This document shows, piece by piece, positions 53,095 to 61,260 of a stretch of DNA of 64,000 nucleotides. Below the pieces are notes generated by a model that ran no database searches, had not been told where the DNA came from, and was given only the letters and a program-made list of their open reading frames with translations. Location: positions 307,545-371,544 of the forward strand of contig NZ_JAWDKB010000001.1 in NCBI RefSeq assembly GCF_032714495.1. Direction: 5' to 3'. Each line of letters opens with the position of its first letter. Position 1 is the stretch's first letter. The DNA is from Methanorbis rubei. GTDB taxonomy: Archaea > Halobacteriota > Methanomicrobia > Methanomicrobiales > Methanocorpusculaceae. A program made the position numbers and the translations under genes.

Positions 53095-53350
53095 TGAGAA
53101 TCTTTGTCCTTGGTCCCGCTTGGGGCAACCACGTATCGCATGCCTTCGGCCTGCTCACCGCTTCGCGGGAATGCACGGAATCTATTTTTTCATATTTTGA
53201 GAGAATAAATTATTTCGGAAATTATTCCGTGCATTCCCGCGAAGCGGTGAGCAGGCCGAAGGTATGCGAATCCGGCGCCGCAGGCATTCTCCGTGCATTC
53301 CGTGAAGCTCCGTAAAATTTCCGTGTGCTCCGTGGTTACTCCAAACGAGA
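53095..53350. repeat. Family B element, copy 3 with inserted modules
   Basis: Left flank TTGTCCTTGGTCCCGCTTGG..CAACCACG and right CGTGGTTACTCCAAACGAGACC are inverse. The 32-nt module is present in both arms (53137-53168 and 53237-53268). The left arm lacks the CACGGA run kept on the right. The centre TTTTTTCATATTTTGAG matches copy 2. Between uvrB and purH. Confidence 0.78.
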
Positions 53351-53453
53351 CCACCTACAGAGAACCCAAAAAACGGAAATCATTTTTCAACCCTCACGAG
53401 AAAACCCCCGACCCAATCTCATTAATACCTTCTCCCGACCATATACTTTTGAT

Positions 53454-54947
53454 ATGACTCGTGCACTCCTGTCGGTCTGGGACAAGACCGGCATTCTTGA
53501 TCTTGCCAAAGCCCTGGCAGCAAAAAATATCGGCATTCTCAGTTCCGGCGGAACCGCAAAGACGCTTCGTGACGCAGGCATTCCGGTCACAGACGTGTCC
53601 GAGTACACCGGTTTTCCCGAGATGATGGACGGCCGCGTCAAGACACTGCACCCAAAGGTTCACGGCGGCCTTCTGGGCAGGCGCGGAACAGACGACGACA
53701 TCATGAAGGCCCACGGCATCGAAGGCATCGACATTCTCTGCGTCAACTTATATCCGTTTGAGGAGATGTCTCAAAAGAATCTGCCGCTCGATGAACTGAT
53801 TGAGTTCGTCGACATCGGCGGACCTGCAATGATTCGTGCGGCCTCCAAAAACTTCAAGGACGTTGCCGTTGTGGTGGACCCGAGTGATTACCCGATGGTC
53901 ATCGAGGCCGTGAGCGGCAAAGGGTTCACTCATGAGCAGAGACTCGGGCTTGCCGCAAAGGCGCTTACGCGGACCGCTGCCTATGACGGAGCCATCTCCA
54001 ACTATCTGAACAGCCTTAACCGCGACTTCCCGACCACCCTCACCCTTCAGTTTGCCAACGGCCGCCCGCTGCGCTACGGAGAAAACCCGCACCAGAAGGC
54101 AGCAGTCTACGGAACATCAGGCATCGCAGGACAGATTGCTTTGCAGGGCAAGGAGATGTCCTACAACAACTATCTCGACGTGCATGCGGCGGTCAGTCTC
54201 TGCCGCGAACTTCCGTCGCCGGCAACCGTTATTGTAAAACACAACAACCCGTGCGGGGTAGCTCTCGGCACAACCCAGCTTGCATCCTACCTGAAGGCAC
54301 GCGATGTGGATCCGGTTTCCGCCTACGGCTCGGTCGTTGCGATGAACAGCCAGGTCGGCAAAGATGTTGCCGAAGAGATCTGTTCCACCTTTGTTGAGGT
54401 GTTGATTGCCCCCTCCTTTACAGACGAGGCACGCGAGATCATGAAGAGAAAGGAGAACATGCGTCTCCTGCTTCTCCCGTCCGAAGTTCCGGCTGATGAA
54501 GTTCGAACGATTGACGGCGGCATTCTTGTGCAGCGAACTCCGGCCCATGAGGAAGGATGGGACGTTGTGTCAAAGCGTGCGCCAACCGCTGAAGAGGTTG
54601 CCGCACTGAAACTTGCATGGAAGGTTGTCAAGCATGCGAAGAGCAACGCCATCATTTACGCGAACGCGACCGAAACCGTCGGCCTCGGCGTCGGCCAGAT
54701 GAGCCGCGTGGACTCGGCAAAGCTTGCGGTGATCAAGGCTGCCGAGTTTGGCAGAACGATGAAAGGCACCGTCATCGCATCCGATGCCTTCCTGCCGTTT
54801 GCCGATACCCTTGAGGTTGCGGCGGCTGCGGGCGCGACCGCACTCATTCAGCCGGGTGGATCGATCCGTGATGCCGAGGTTATTGCCAAGGCAGACGAAC
54901 TTGGTGTTGCGGTGGTGTTTACCGGAACCCGCCACTTCCGGCACTAA
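53454..54947 (+). CDS. purH: Bifunctional AICAR transformylase / IMP cyclohydrolase
   Basis: 497 residues from ATG 53454; the longer frame would run into the repeat. The MGS-like cyclohydrolase domain is N-terminal (LLSVWDKTGILDLAKALAAKNIGILSSGGTAKTL; DGRVKTLHPKVHGGLLGRR). The transformylase follows (RYGENPHQKAAVYG, VIVKHNNPCGVALG, SDAFLPFADTLEVAAAAG, PGGSIRDAEVI). Last two steps of IMP synthesis. Many archaea use PurP and PurO instead, so a bacterial-type fused PurH suggests transfer or lineage-specific retention. Confidence 0.96.
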   Translation: MTRALLSVWDKTGILDLAKALAAKNIGILSSGGTAKTLRDAGIPVTDVSEYTGFPEMMDGRVKTLHPKVHGGLLGRRGTDDDIMKAHGIEGIDILCVNLYPFEEMSQKNLPLDELIEFVDIGGPAMIRAASKNFKDVAVVVDPSDYPMVIEAVSGKGFTHEQRLGLAAKALTRTAAYDGAISNYLNSLNRDFPTTLTLQFANGRPLRYGENPHQKAAVYGTSGIAGQIALQGKEMSYNNYLDVHAAVSLCRELPSPATVIVKHNNPCGVALGTTQLASYLKARDVDPVSAYGSVVAMNSQVGKDVAEEICSTFVEVLIAPSFTDEAREIMKRKENMRLLLLPSEVPADEVRTIDGGILVQRTPAHEEGWDVVSKRAPTAEEVAALKLAWKVVKHAKSNAIIYANATETVGLGVGQMSRVDSAKLAVIKAAEFGRTMKGTVIASDAFLPFADTLEVAAAAGATALIQPGGSIRDAEVIAKADELGVAVVFTGTRHFRH

Positions 54948-55118
54948 TTTTTTTTCATTTATTTCATTGTTTGCGGGATTTTTTGTAGGTGGTCACTTCA
55001 AGCGAGTTCATCCACAAAAATCTCCAAAAAATAATTTTTTACTCGAAAGACTTCTGCCCATAAAATCGAAAACCCTTCGAGATTCTGCGAGAAAAACGCC
55101 TTATCCATAATTTGTATA

Positions 55119-55159
55119 TAACATAGATGCGAATAATTCAGTACCTACGAAAGAGGTGA
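55119..55159 (+). promoter_or_regulatory. Promoter and ribosome site of the first DUF4013 gene
   Basis: TTTGTATATAAC (about 55118-55129) is a TATA box. GAGGTGA (55153-55159) is the ribosome binding site 10 nt before ATG 55170. A competing ATG directly after GAGGTGA opens only a short out-of-frame peptide. Confidence 0.5.
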
Positions 55160-55169
55160 ATGAAAAAAA

Positions 55170-56027
55170 ATGGTTATTGGCATTGTAGAGAACCTTCGCA
55201 GTTCTTATGATTTTACCAACAAGGCGCTCACGTCCTTTGTTGACTGGCTGATTTTGATCTTCATCAGTCTGATGGTCCTGACAGGCGGCCTTCTTGTTGC
55301 GTCCGGCATATTCGGTCTGATTATGTCAGCAATGAGCTCGTATTATGGTCTTCCGATGATGTCGGCAGACTCGATGATGATGGCAGACCCGATGATGATG
55401 GCAGACCCGATCTCCTCCTCGATGACATCTGCGTTTGCCATGACAGGTATTTTCTCCGTCGGATTCATTGGCCTCGGCCTGATTCTTGCTCTGGTATTTG
55501 GCATTCTCATGACCGGAGTTCAGATTCGCGTTTACCGCGGCGGCGAACTTACGCTCGGCTCCTATGGAGGCATGTTCCTTGACGGACTGCTTGCATCGAT
55601 CATCTGTCTCGTCTACTTCATCCCCTACATCATCATCTCGGTCCTGCTGAATTTCGGCCCCATGATGAACCTTGCATATGTCATTGCAGCTATGATCATT
55701 GAAATCGTTGTCATGATTATAACCATGCTGTTCTATCTCATGGCAGTCGTCAGATTTGCCAAGGCACAGAAGTTCGGCGCAGCATTCCAGATAAAGGAAA
55801 TACTGAACATCATCGGCACGATCGGCTGGCTGACATATCTGGCAAACATCATCGTTGTCGGCATTGTGATTATGGTAATTTACTTCATCCTTATCCTGAT
55901 CCCCCTGGTCGGATGGGGTTTACTGGTTGCCATCATGCCGTTCCTGATGATCTGGGAAGCAAAGTTCTTCTCCCAGCTGTACGAGTCGGCAACGACATCC
56001 CAGGAAGTTGAACCTGCGTCCCCCTGA
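55170..56027 (+). CDS. DUF4013 membrane protein with an 18-nt coding repeat
   Basis: 285 residues. It starts IGIVENLRSSYDFTNKALTSFVDWLILIF, the DUF4013 opening, and has six to seven helices. GILMTGVQIRVYRGGELTLGSYGGMFLDGLLASII is the conserved central block. Between helix 1 and the next, residues 63-80 are three copies of a six-residue unit (MMSADS, MMMADP, MMMADP) encoded by 18-nt repeats. Function of DUF4013 is unknown. Paralogue of the next gene. Confidence 0.82.
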   Translation: MVIGIVENLRSSYDFTNKALTSFVDWLILIFISLMVLTGGLLVASGIFGLIMSAMSSYYGLPMMSADSMMMADPMMMADPISSSMTSAFAMTGIFSVGFIGLGLILALVFGILMTGVQIRVYRGGELTLGSYGGMFLDGLLASIICLVYFIPYIIISVLLNFGPMMNLAYVIAAMIIEIVVMIITMLFYLMAVVRFAKAQKFGAAFQIKEILNIIGTIGWLTYLANIIVVGIVIMVIYFILILIPLVGWGLLVAIMPFLMIWEAKFFSQLYESATTSQEVEPASP

Positions 56028-56276
56028 TGCAGGACAACTTCTCCAATTTTTTTTTCTGAAGTTTTTGTTGATAATCCGCGCTCTCTTCTCCACGTGACTC
56101 AGGACGAGTTTTCTTCTGTTTGGTAAAATGTCTGTAATCTGTCGGGCATTTTGCAATTCCTGTGAATTGTTCGTCAAAACGCGAACTATGTTTCGAATAT
56201 ATTTAATCTCGAAGAATATCCGTGAGATTCGCAAAATACTTGAAAAACTCCGGCCTTCTTACGAGTGGAGAGGTAA

Positions 56277-56323
56277 TTATAAATAGACATAAGTGAATCT
56301 CTCTATAACCACAAAAGAGGTGG
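56277..56323 (+). promoter_or_regulatory. Promoter and ribosome site of the second DUF4013 gene
   Basis: TTATAAATA (56277-56285) lies about 50 nt before ATG 56330. GAGGTGG (56317-56323) is spaced 6 nt from the ATG. The 300 bp before this, downstream of the first paralogue, show nothing else beyond an AT-rich stretch with CGAATATATTTAATCTCG. Confidence 0.55.
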
Positions 56324-56329
56324 ATATCT

Positions 56330-57046
56330 ATGTCTATTGGTATTGGAGATAATCTCGGCAAATCTTTTGAGTTTGCCAAAAACCGTCTGGTCGGCAAATG
56401 GGTTGACTGGATCATTCTTATCGTTCTGACCCTTATCATTATGGTCGGAGGAGCTATTCCTATCGTCGGATGGGTAATCTCACTTCTTGCAGGAGTGCTG
56501 CTTACCGGATTTATTATTCGTGTTTACCGCGGTGGCGAGCCCAAGCTCGACAATTATGTCAAGATGTTTATCGATGGTATCCTCGCAACTATCATTGGAA
56601 TCATCTACATGATCGTCCCGATCATTCTCGCAGTTATTTTCGGAGCTGCAGCATTCATGACCAGCATGACGTCCTTTAATCCGGCAAATGCAATGGATAC
56701 CATCAGCGGACTCACCGCGGGTATTGGAATTGTCGGCATTATTGTAACTTTCATTGTCGCTATCATCTTTGGTATTCTTGCAACCATGGCAATTGTTCGG
56801 TTCGCAAAGGAGGAGAAGTTCGGTGCAGCATTCGAGTTTGGCGAGATCTTTAAGATCGTCGGCAAGATCGGATGGCTCCATTACATCCTGTCATGGATTG
56901 TTCTGATGATCATCTTTGCAGTGATTTTCTTCATCTTCATCCTGCTGTCCCTTATTATCATCGGTCTGATTCTGATGCTGGTCTTCATGCCGTTCATGAT
57001 GATCTGGCAGGCAAAGTACTTCGCTCAGCTCTACGAGTCTGCGTAA
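56330..57046 (+). CDS. DUF4013 membrane protein, second copy
   Basis: 238 residues, IGIGDNLGKSFEFAKNRLVGKWVDWIILIV at the start and GVLLTGFIIRVYRGGEPKLDNYVKMFIDGILATII in the middle. This matches the upstream paralogue block by block but without the Met-rich insertion. It ends FMPFMMIWQAKYFAQLYESA, near-identical in pattern to FLMIWEAKFFSQLYESA of the first copy. It has its own promoter, so the two can be expressed differently. Confidence 0.85.
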   Translation: MSIGIGDNLGKSFEFAKNRLVGKWVDWIILIVLTLIIMVGGAIPIVGWVISLLAGVLLTGFIIRVYRGGEPKLDNYVKMFIDGILATIIGIIYMIVPIILAVIFGAAAFMTSMTSFNPANAMDTISGLTAGIGIVGIIVTFIVAIIFGILATMAIVRFAKEEKFGAAFEFGEIFKIVGKIGWLHYILSWIVLMIIFAVIFFIFILLSLIIIGLILMLVFMPFMMIWQAKYFAQLYESA

Positions 57047-57124
57047 GAATACTAAATCCAAAAATATTTTTTTTTCTTTTACTCAGGGCAAAAACTATAA
57101 TTGTTCCTGAAGCGATTTTAGAGT

Positions 57125-57598
57125 ATGAACTACAAACTTGTGACTATGTGTGTTCTGTTGCTTGCTGCTCTGGTTCTTGCTGCAGGATGTGTCGGTACCG
57201 ACAATCCTCCGGCTACCGGCACTCCGACCACAACGCCGACTTCAACCACCAATCCTGACTTCAGTCTTACTCCGGGACCAGCTGGTACTTTCCCTGACGG
57301 CAAAGAGGTAGTTGTGCAGGTTGGCCGTGACTCGATCAAACCGGAGATTACGGCGACGTACTCCGGCGGCAAGGGAACGAATCAGGTCAGCAAAATTGAG
57401 GTGACCCTCTATCGTGCTGATGACAATGCAGTTATCACGCAGCAGTTTGGTAAGGAGCCAAGAGTAGGTACTGAACTGGTGTTCGTGGGTTCGTCAACGC
57501 CGTCCATCAGCGATCGTGTGAAGATTGTGGCATACTACTACTCAGGTGAGGTTGTCGTAGTGAGCGATAAACTTTACACGTTCAAGCCGAGAGGGTAA
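57125..57598 (+). CDS. Exported lipoprotein, unknown
   Basis: 157 residues. Signal MNYKLVTMCVLLLAALVLAAGC with lipobox LAAGC (Cys22), a Thr/Pro-rich linker (PPATGTPTTTPTSTTNP) likely glycosylated, then a beta-rich domain (GKEVVVQVGRDSIKPEITATYSGGKG; KIVAYYYSGEVVVVSDKLYTF). Methanogen surface lipoproteins of this type are common. Ligand unknown. It is convergent with arfC. Confidence 0.82.
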   Translation: MNYKLVTMCVLLLAALVLAAGCVGTDNPPATGTPTTTPTSTTNPDFSLTPGPAGTFPDGKEVVVQVGRDSIKPEITATYSGGKGTNQVSKIEVTLYRADDNAVITQQFGKEPRVGTELVFVGSSTPSISDRVKIVAYYYSGEVVVVSDKLYTFKPRG

Positions 57599-57612
57599 GT
57601 AAAAAAAATATT

Positions 57613-58290
57613 TTATTCTTTTTTTGCCCAGGTTATGAGCAGGCCGTCATCAATCCTCTCGACGTTTTTGAGAGTGAGGCGGGGAAATCCTTCGGCTCGG
57701 GTGAAGCCTGTTCCGTCAACGAGGGTGGGTGCGTCCATTCCGCCGATGATGAGTGCCCCGACATAGATGCGTATTTCATCAAAAAGTCTCTGGCTGGTGA
57801 ATGACCAGAGAAGTGTTGCACCTCCCTCGACCATGAGTTTTTGTACGCCCATCTCGCCGAGTTTGTCGAGGACGACTTCGAGGTCAACCTGTTCCCGCCC
57901 TGCCCGAATAACGGTTGCCTGTTTTGCAAGGGCCACAACTTTTTCCTCTAGTGCCTTGTCTGAGACAAAGATGACCCGCCTTCCGGTTCCTTTTTTGAAC
58001 ATGTCTCCATCGGTCGGCATTTTTGCCTGGCTGTCGATGACAATTCTCATCGGCTGTTCTTCGCGTCCCTGCGATGCCCGTTCTGCGATGAGGTCAGGAT
58101 TTTTGAGACGAAGCGAGGAGTCGTCGGCAAGTATGGTGCCAATTCCTACCATGACGGCATCGCAGTCCGCCCGCAGTCTGTCGACGCGGGCAAAGTCCTG
58201 GTCTCCGGAGATTTTTGTCTGCCGGTGTTCTTTGGTGGATATTTTTCCATCAGCACTCATTGCAGCGTTGATGATGACGTAAGGACGCAT
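57613..58290 (-). CDS. arfC: 2,5-diamino-6-ribosylamino-pyrimidinone 5'-phosphate reductase
   Basis: 225 residues of the RibD-C/RIB7 reductase family: PYVIINAAMSADGKIS at the start, DCDAVMVGIGTILADDSSL, and MVEGGATLLWSFTSQRLFDEI. The archaeal enzyme works in riboflavin synthesis, and its substrate also leads toward F420 precursors. The bacterial deaminase domain is absent, as expected in archaea. Divergent from the SelB-like gene across a family A element. Confidence 0.93.
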   Translation of the reverse strand: MRPYVIINAAMSADGKISTKEHRQTKISGDQDFARVDRLRADCDAVMVGIGTILADDSSLRLKNPDLIAERASQGREEQPMRIVIDSQAKMPTDGDMFKKGTGRRVIFVSDKALEEKVVALAKQATVIRAGREQVDLEVVLDKLGEMGVQKLMVEGGATLLWSFTSQRLFDEIRIYVGALIIGGMDAPTLVDGTGFTRAEGFPRLTLKNVERIDDGLLITWAKKE

Positions 58291-58350
58291 GTATGTCCCT
58301 TTGTGTTGTTGGAATATATACGTTGCAGGTTAGTGGTGAATGGGCAGGAT

Positions 58351-58533
58351 GAGATTTTGAAACGCGAATAGCACGAATAGTGCGAATGAAAAATCGCCAA
58401 TGGCGATTTTAAGAAAAGTACTAAGTTACTTATTTTTAGACTACTTTCTCCATTCAGAGATATGTAGATTATTTTTTTTGAAAAATCGCCATTGGCGATT
58501 TTTTTATTCGCGATATTCGCGTTTCAAAATCTC
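58351..58533. repeat. Family A element, copy 5
   Basis: Outer arms GAGATTTTGAAACGCGAATA and its exact inverse TATTCGCGTTTCAAAATCTC. Inner inverted unit AAAAATCGCCAATGGCGATTTT. The centre CTACTTTCTCCATTCAGAGATATGTAG resembles copy 1 CATCTATCCATTTAGAGATGCATAG. It fills the gap between divergent promoters, 38 bp before the SelB-like start. Confidence 0.85.
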
Positions 58534-58571
58534 GGAAGCATTAACCTCTCCTACTGCGAATAGTTAGGGAT

Positions 58572-59537
58572 ATGCCAAATCTCACGGTTGCAGTTCTTGC
58601 TCCCAACGGATATGCCCGCGATATCGGGAAAAAGGGAACAAGTACAGATATTACTTTTTACAATCTGAAGAAGGGACATGACACAGTCACGCTGCTTGAG
58701 CCGACTCGGTATCCTGACCGGCTTGCTCCGCTGTTTTATGTGGTCTCGATGGCTCACGAGGCTATTGTAGTGGTGGATGCCATCACCCCGATGTTTGCCG
58801 AGTGGGTTTTGATTCTGGACTGTGCCAGCGTTGCAAAGGGAACGATTATCCTCAAAAATTACATCCAGCCGTCTGATATTGCCCCGCTGATCAAGGGAAC
58901 CGTTCTTGAAGGCTACGAGGTCTGCGAGGAGGATTTTATCACGCTTTCTGCAAATCTTCTTGCAAAGGCAGCTGCCCAGCCCGAGTCAGAGCCAAAAGAC
59001 GGCGCTGTGGGTTCGGTCCCCATCGATCACCACTTCAATGTGCGTGGGATCGGAACAGTTATTCTCGGCTGTGTTGTGGACGGCTGGATCAAGAAGCATG
59101 ACAAAATGCGGGTCGAACCAACCGGAAAAACCGCACAAATCCGTTCCGTGCAGAAGCATGATGATGACTTTACCTGGGGATGTGCGGGCGACCGTGTGGG
59201 CTGTGCGTTGAAGGATATTGAGTCTGATGACCTTGACCGGGGTTTTGTTCTGACGACTGATCCTGCGGTGAAGAGCTCAACAAGCATCACCGGCCAGGCA
59301 CATCTCGTGAAGTACTGGCCTGCGGCAGTGAAGGATCAGATGGTTGTTTCAGTCGGTCACTGGATGCAGTTCCTTTCTGCCCGTGTGGTTGCCGTTGAGA
59401 ACGGTTCAGACTGGCATAACCCGAAACTTACCATTGAACTGGAGACTCCGGTTGTGTATAAGCCGGGAGATAAGGCAGTTCTGCATTATCTGGACGGCGG
59501 AAAGCTGCGGATTATGGGAACAATTATCCTTCCCTGA
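58572..59537 (+). CDS. SelB-like elongation factor paralogue lacking GTPase motifs
   Basis: 321 residues arranged like EF-Tu/SelB: a G-like domain (1-150) and two beta-barrel domains. The barrels show VGSVPIDHHFNVRGIGTVILGCVVDGWIKKHDKMRVEPTGKTAQIRSVQ and LKDIESDDLDRGFVL. In the G domain the P-loop position reads APNGYARDIGKKGTSTDITFY, with no GxxxxGK(S/T), and no NKxD motif is seen. This fits the archaeal SelB-like (aSelBL) family described as having lost GTP hydrolysis residues. Role unknown. Confidence 0.82.
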   Translation: MPNLTVAVLAPNGYARDIGKKGTSTDITFYNLKKGHDTVTLLEPTRYPDRLAPLFYVVSMAHEAIVVVDAITPMFAEWVLILDCASVAKGTIILKNYIQPSDIAPLIKGTVLEGYEVCEEDFITLSANLLAKAAAQPESEPKDGAVGSVPIDHHFNVRGIGTVILGCVVDGWIKKHDKMRVEPTGKTAQIRSVQKHDDDFTWGCAGDRVGCALKDIESDDLDRGFVLTTDPAVKSSTSITGQAHLVKYWPAAVKDQMVVSVGHWMQFLSARVVAVENGSDWHNPKLTIELETPVVYKPGDKAVLHYLDGGKLRIMGTIILP

Positions 59538-59541
59538 TTTT

Positions 59542-59748
59542 TTTGTCGTTTGTCGTTTGTCGGAAATAATTTTGGTGGTGAGGTTACCCGCAATATTTTT
59601 TTTCTGTTGTTTTTCGCCCGCGTTGAGTAGTATTTATCTGATGAGTTCCATATATATACAACATGACTGCAGGATACAGTATATCAGTCTGATCAAGGCT
59701 GATGACTGATATCATTTTTTTTAGAGTCGACAAACGACAAACGACAAA
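59542..59748. repeat. 21-bp inverted arms of a tripled 7-nt word (element F)
   Basis: TTTGTCG repeated three times at 59542-59562 and its perfect inverse CGACAAA three times at 59728-59748. The arms start 4 bp after the SelB-like stop. The 165 bp between hold the block homologous to locus 1 and a stem-loop with T-run. Followed within 25 bp by the family D element. Confidence 0.82.
59644..59719 (+). ncRNA. Candidate small RNA, locus 2
   Basis: The 31-nt block 59644-59674 (AGTTC, ATA, ATA, ACAACA, GAC, GC, GGA) matches 31055-31085 at 25 of 31 positions. It contains a TATA-like CATATATATAC (59649-59659). About 20 nt later comes ATATCAGTC...GACTGATAT, a 9-bp perfect stem (inner ATCA/TGAT continues it) at about 59680-59711, then T8. 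The stem is unrelated to that at locus 1. A transcript of about 45 nt is inferred. Confidence 0.45.
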
Positions 59749-59770
59749 CTTTTTTCAGCAGAGGTTTTTC

Positions 59771-60048
59771 GGTGTGATTTTTTTAAACACGAACCACACG
59801 AAAAAACGCAAAATATAAACTCACAAAATAATACGAAAAACACGAAATAGGAATTTTAACGCGGAGATTGTTGATTGATTCCAGCAGAAACACTTTCTGA
59901 TCATCGTTTTTATTTTCAGATTTTACGAGGCATCCAGTAATTGCATCTGCATCCAAGAGCAGATTTCGTGTTTTTCGAAATATTTCGTGAGGTAAATTAT
60001 TCGTGATTTTTCGTGTGGTTCGTGTTTAAAAAAATCACACCACGTAAC
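59771..60048. repeat. Family D inverted-repeat element
   Basis: The 35-bp perfect inverse arms are 59771-59805 (starts GGTGTGATTTTTTTAAACACG, contains ACACGAACCACACGAAAAA) and 60007-60041. The right arm continues into CACGTAAC, so its outer end is GTTACGTGGTGTG, like the family B/A3 end. A secondary zone has ACACGAAA words in both orientations. Between the convergent SelB-like element region and the 60.1-kb gene. Confidence 0.82.
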
Positions 60049-60080
60049 TCCTCTCCAAAAAAAGATGAGGGAAAACCCCT

Positions 60081-61214
60081 TCACTTCATGCTCTCGCAGT
60101 ACTTCAGAATATCCCTCGTTCGCTCAATCCCCAGCGTCGGCTTCGTCACCTCAAGCCACAAATAGAACCCGACCCGCGACGGCGTCGGCCGTTCATACTT
60201 AAACCCGCCTGTTTTCACCGGAATCATCTTAAAATATGTCCGCTGCTTACGCGGCTTCAGATAAATCACCGGCGACATCTCAGGATAATCCACCGCAAGA
60301 ATCACCTTTGAATAGTTCTCTGAAAGCTTCGTAAAATCCAGAACATCAGACTTCACCCGCAGACCATACTCAGACACCAGCCCTTTCAGCGCAGACGGAT
60401 ACAGCCCTCCGCAGATCACCTTCTTCACCAGCGGCGACACACACGGATCCGCAAAATACTGCTCGCTCGAAAACTTATGATCCATCGCAAAATACAAACG
60501 CGTCAGCGCATCATCATGCAGTTTCTTATAATCAAACCCTTGCGTCCTCAGCGACTCGCAGGACACCAGCTTCGGATTCTTCACCGGCTGTGTTGGAAGC
60601 GTCGTCAGCCGCAGCGGACGAAGCACTGACTTCATCACCTCGCACGGCTTCGTACCCACATACAAATTGTCGGGGTCAGCGACTAACCGCCGCACCACCT
60701 GCGTATTTGAGATATCCACCGAAGAAAACAGGATGAACCCCACATGCTCCTGCTTGAATATATAGCCGAACAGATGCTTCTTGTAAATAATCTCAGCCTC
60801 AAGATCCTTCAGATCCGCAGGAGACGTCACAATCTCGCAGAACGTCGCCTGATTCTCATTATCAAACAACAGCAGATCAACTTCAGCCAGATCCTGCCCG
60901 TTCCCTCGCACGCGGATATCGCCTTTCTCCGCAGAGTAGAGACCGTTCGTCCCAAGCATAATCTTTGACTTGTGTTTCGGAACATCAGCGCCTTTGCGGA
61001 CAATTTTCTTAATCGTATTCGTCTGGGACGCGATCCGAATCAGCTGCTCATAAATCAGCGACTCAAACCAGTAGCCCTCAGCTGTTCGCATCAGCATAAT
61101 ATCTTCGGAAAACAGATTCTTCCGTTCCGCTGCCCGCATATGCCGCATAGCCCGCACTGCAACCGCCCGATCTGGACGATACCGATCAAACTGTTCGCCT
61201 ATCCACTGGAGCAC
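60081..61214 (-). CDS. Uncharacterised protein with a nuclease-like DLLLF...CEIV motif
   Basis: 377 residues. Near residue 115 comes AEVDLLLFDNENQATFCEIVTSPADL. A D-(x)n-E-x-V layout like this is reminiscent of PD-(D/E)XK folds, but the usual Lys is replaced, so the call is weak. The rest is mixed alpha/beta with KKVICGGLYPSALKGLVSEYGLRVKS and EMSPVIYLKPRKQRTYFKM. No membrane segment. It is 46 bp downstream of trmG10 on the same strand and may share its transcript. I do not recognise a family. Confidence 0.6.
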   Translation of the reverse strand: MLQWIGEQFDRYRPDRAVAVRAMRHMRAAERKNLFSEDIMLMRTAEGYWFESLIYEQLIRIASQTNTIKKIVRKGADVPKHKSKIMLGTNGLYSAEKGDIRVRGNGQDLAEVDLLLFDNENQATFCEIVTSPADLKDLEAEIIYKKHLFGYIFKQEHVGFILFSSVDISNTQVVRRLVADPDNLYVGTKPCEVMKSVLRPLRLTTLPTQPVKNPKLVSCESLRTQGFDYKKLHDDALTRLYFAMDHKFSSEQYFADPCVSPLVKKVICGGLYPSALKGLVSEYGLRVKSDVLDFTKLSENYSKVILAVDYPEMSPVIYLKPRKQRTYFKMIPVKTGGFKYERPTPSRVGFYLWLEVTKPTLGIERTRDILKYCESMK

Positions 61215-61260
61215 AGCTGCCCCTCCTTCACTAACTTCGTATCTATCACATCAAACAAAC

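Noticed and set aside
59638..59709. TGATGA...CTGA...TGATGACTGA pattern suggesting a C/D box sRNA
   Set aside because: The second TGATGA is immediately followed by CTGA, leaving no guide segment, and the region is better explained by the stem-loop before the T-run.
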